DNA from: Bacteroidota bacterium
GTDB taxonomy: Bacteria; Bacteroidota; Bacteroidia; B-17B0; Aurantibacillaceae
Reading direction: 5' to 3'
Assembly: GCA_947449125.1 (NCBI GenBank)
Contig: CANFQR010000116.1
Coordinates: 1 to 5,642 of the forward strand
Length of the DNA: 5,642 nucleotides
Shown: positions 5,330 to 5,642 of the stretch, one piece after another
Layout of the letters: each line of letters opens with the position of its first letter
How positions within the stretch are numbered: the first letter of the stretch is position 1
Notes under the pieces: generated by a model
Databases searched by the model: none
What the model was told of the DNA's origin: nothing
The model's input: only the letters and a program-made list of their open reading frames with translations
Program-made: the position numbers and the translations under genes

Positions 5330-5642
5330 ATGTGCGGCATTTCAGGAATTATTTTAAAACAAAAAAGCAACCTTAATTTAACAGCAAAAATTATTTCGCT
5401 TACCAATGCTATTAAACATCGCGGACCTGATGGCGAGGGTTTTATTTTAGCAAACGAACATTTTGTTACCCCGTATTTTAATGCCCTAAAACAAAATTAT
5501 ACCCGTAAAGATTTAAATTACCTACCTAAAAATAATATGGTAGAAGGTTCCGAAAATGCCTTCTTAGCGTTTGGACACAGACGTTTATCTATTATTGATT
5601 TATCCGAAACCGGGCACCAGCCCATGTGCGATAATACCGGCA
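5330..5642 (+). CDS. asnB: asparagine synthetase (glutamine-hydrolysing), N-terminal part, cut by window end
   Basis: Class II glutamine-amidotransferase domain of an AsnB-type enzyme, which takes ammonia from glutamine and uses ATP to turn aspartate into asparagine. The first 104 residues are present. Cys2, exposed after removal of Met1, is the glutaminase nucleophile in MCGISGII. KHRGPDGEG (29-37) carries the conserved Arg31, and FGHRRLSIIDLSETGHQPM (81-99) is the next family block. The NGEIYN motif and the whole synthetase domain would lie to the right of the window. Residues 41-78 form an insertion compared with short AsnB proteins, containing a polar stretch of unknown role. The ATG at 5330 is certain because Cys must follow it. 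Only nine bases separate it from the TM2 gene. Whether it makes free asparagine or belongs to the family branch that amidates sugars or peptides cannot be decided from this fragment. Confidence 0.93.
   Translation, partial: MCGISGIILKQKSNLNLTAKIISLTNAIKHRGPDGEGFILANEHFVTPYFNALKQNYTRKDLNYLPKNNMVEGSENAFLAFGHRRLSIIDLSETGHQPMCDNTG

Noticed and set aside
5076..5406. Two minus-strand open frames (5076-5279 and 5182-5406) over the TM2 gene and asnB start
   Set aside because: Both overlap strongly supported plus-strand genes and show no family signature.
1..5642. CRISPR array, insertion sequence, tRNA or rRNA
   Set aside because: There is no regularly spaced repeat, no transposase or terminal repeats, and no cloverleaf or rRNA-like stretch was seen on either strand.

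Overview
The window looks like ordinary chromosomal DNA from an AT-rich member of the Bacteroidota (Flavobacteriales or a related order). Three things support this. Promoter-like sites fit the Bacteroidota pattern TTG-N(17-23)-TAnnTTTG. Start codons lack Shine-Dalgarno sequences and are preceded by A/T-rich stretches. The protein families also fit: a phosphosugar mutase with a GEGNGG loop, a 63-residue cold-shock protein, and an AraC-type regulator. I cannot name a genus from sequence alone.

Layout. At 3-458 (+) is the C-terminal part of an AraC-family regulator that enters from the left edge. It meets an unrecognised 116-residue gene on the minus strand (459-809) stop codon to stop codon. 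A 482-base non-coding stretch (810-1291) follows. It holds promoter-like sites for both flanking genes, inverted repeats, and what looks like a 250-base structured leader for a cold-shock protein gene (1292-1483, +). A strong bidirectional terminator (1560-1592) separates that gene from a three-gene minus-strand cluster. Read in the direction of transcription, the cluster is a phosphoglucosamine/phosphomannomutase-family enzyme (4743-3346), a NifS/IscS-type cysteine desulfurase (3326-2187), and ribosome recycling factor frr (2167-1607). Both internal gaps are 19 bases, so one transcript is likely. A divergent intergenic region (4744-4885) leads rightward to a small exported TM2-domain protein (4886-5320). 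Nine bases later an asparagine synthetase begins (5330 to the right edge, truncated).

How the genes relate. The minus-strand cluster supplies housekeeping functions: amino-sugar phosphate for the cell envelope, sulfur mobilisation, and ribosome recycling. They are not steps of one pathway. The TM2 and asparagine synthetase genes are probably co-transcribed, but no shared function is evident. I see no CRISPR array, insertion sequence, tRNA or rRNA, and no convincing new multi-gene system. The most interesting items are the cold-shock leader, which could form a pseudoknot, the orphan 116-residue gene with dyads at its promoter, and the tandem repeat upstream of the TM2 gene.
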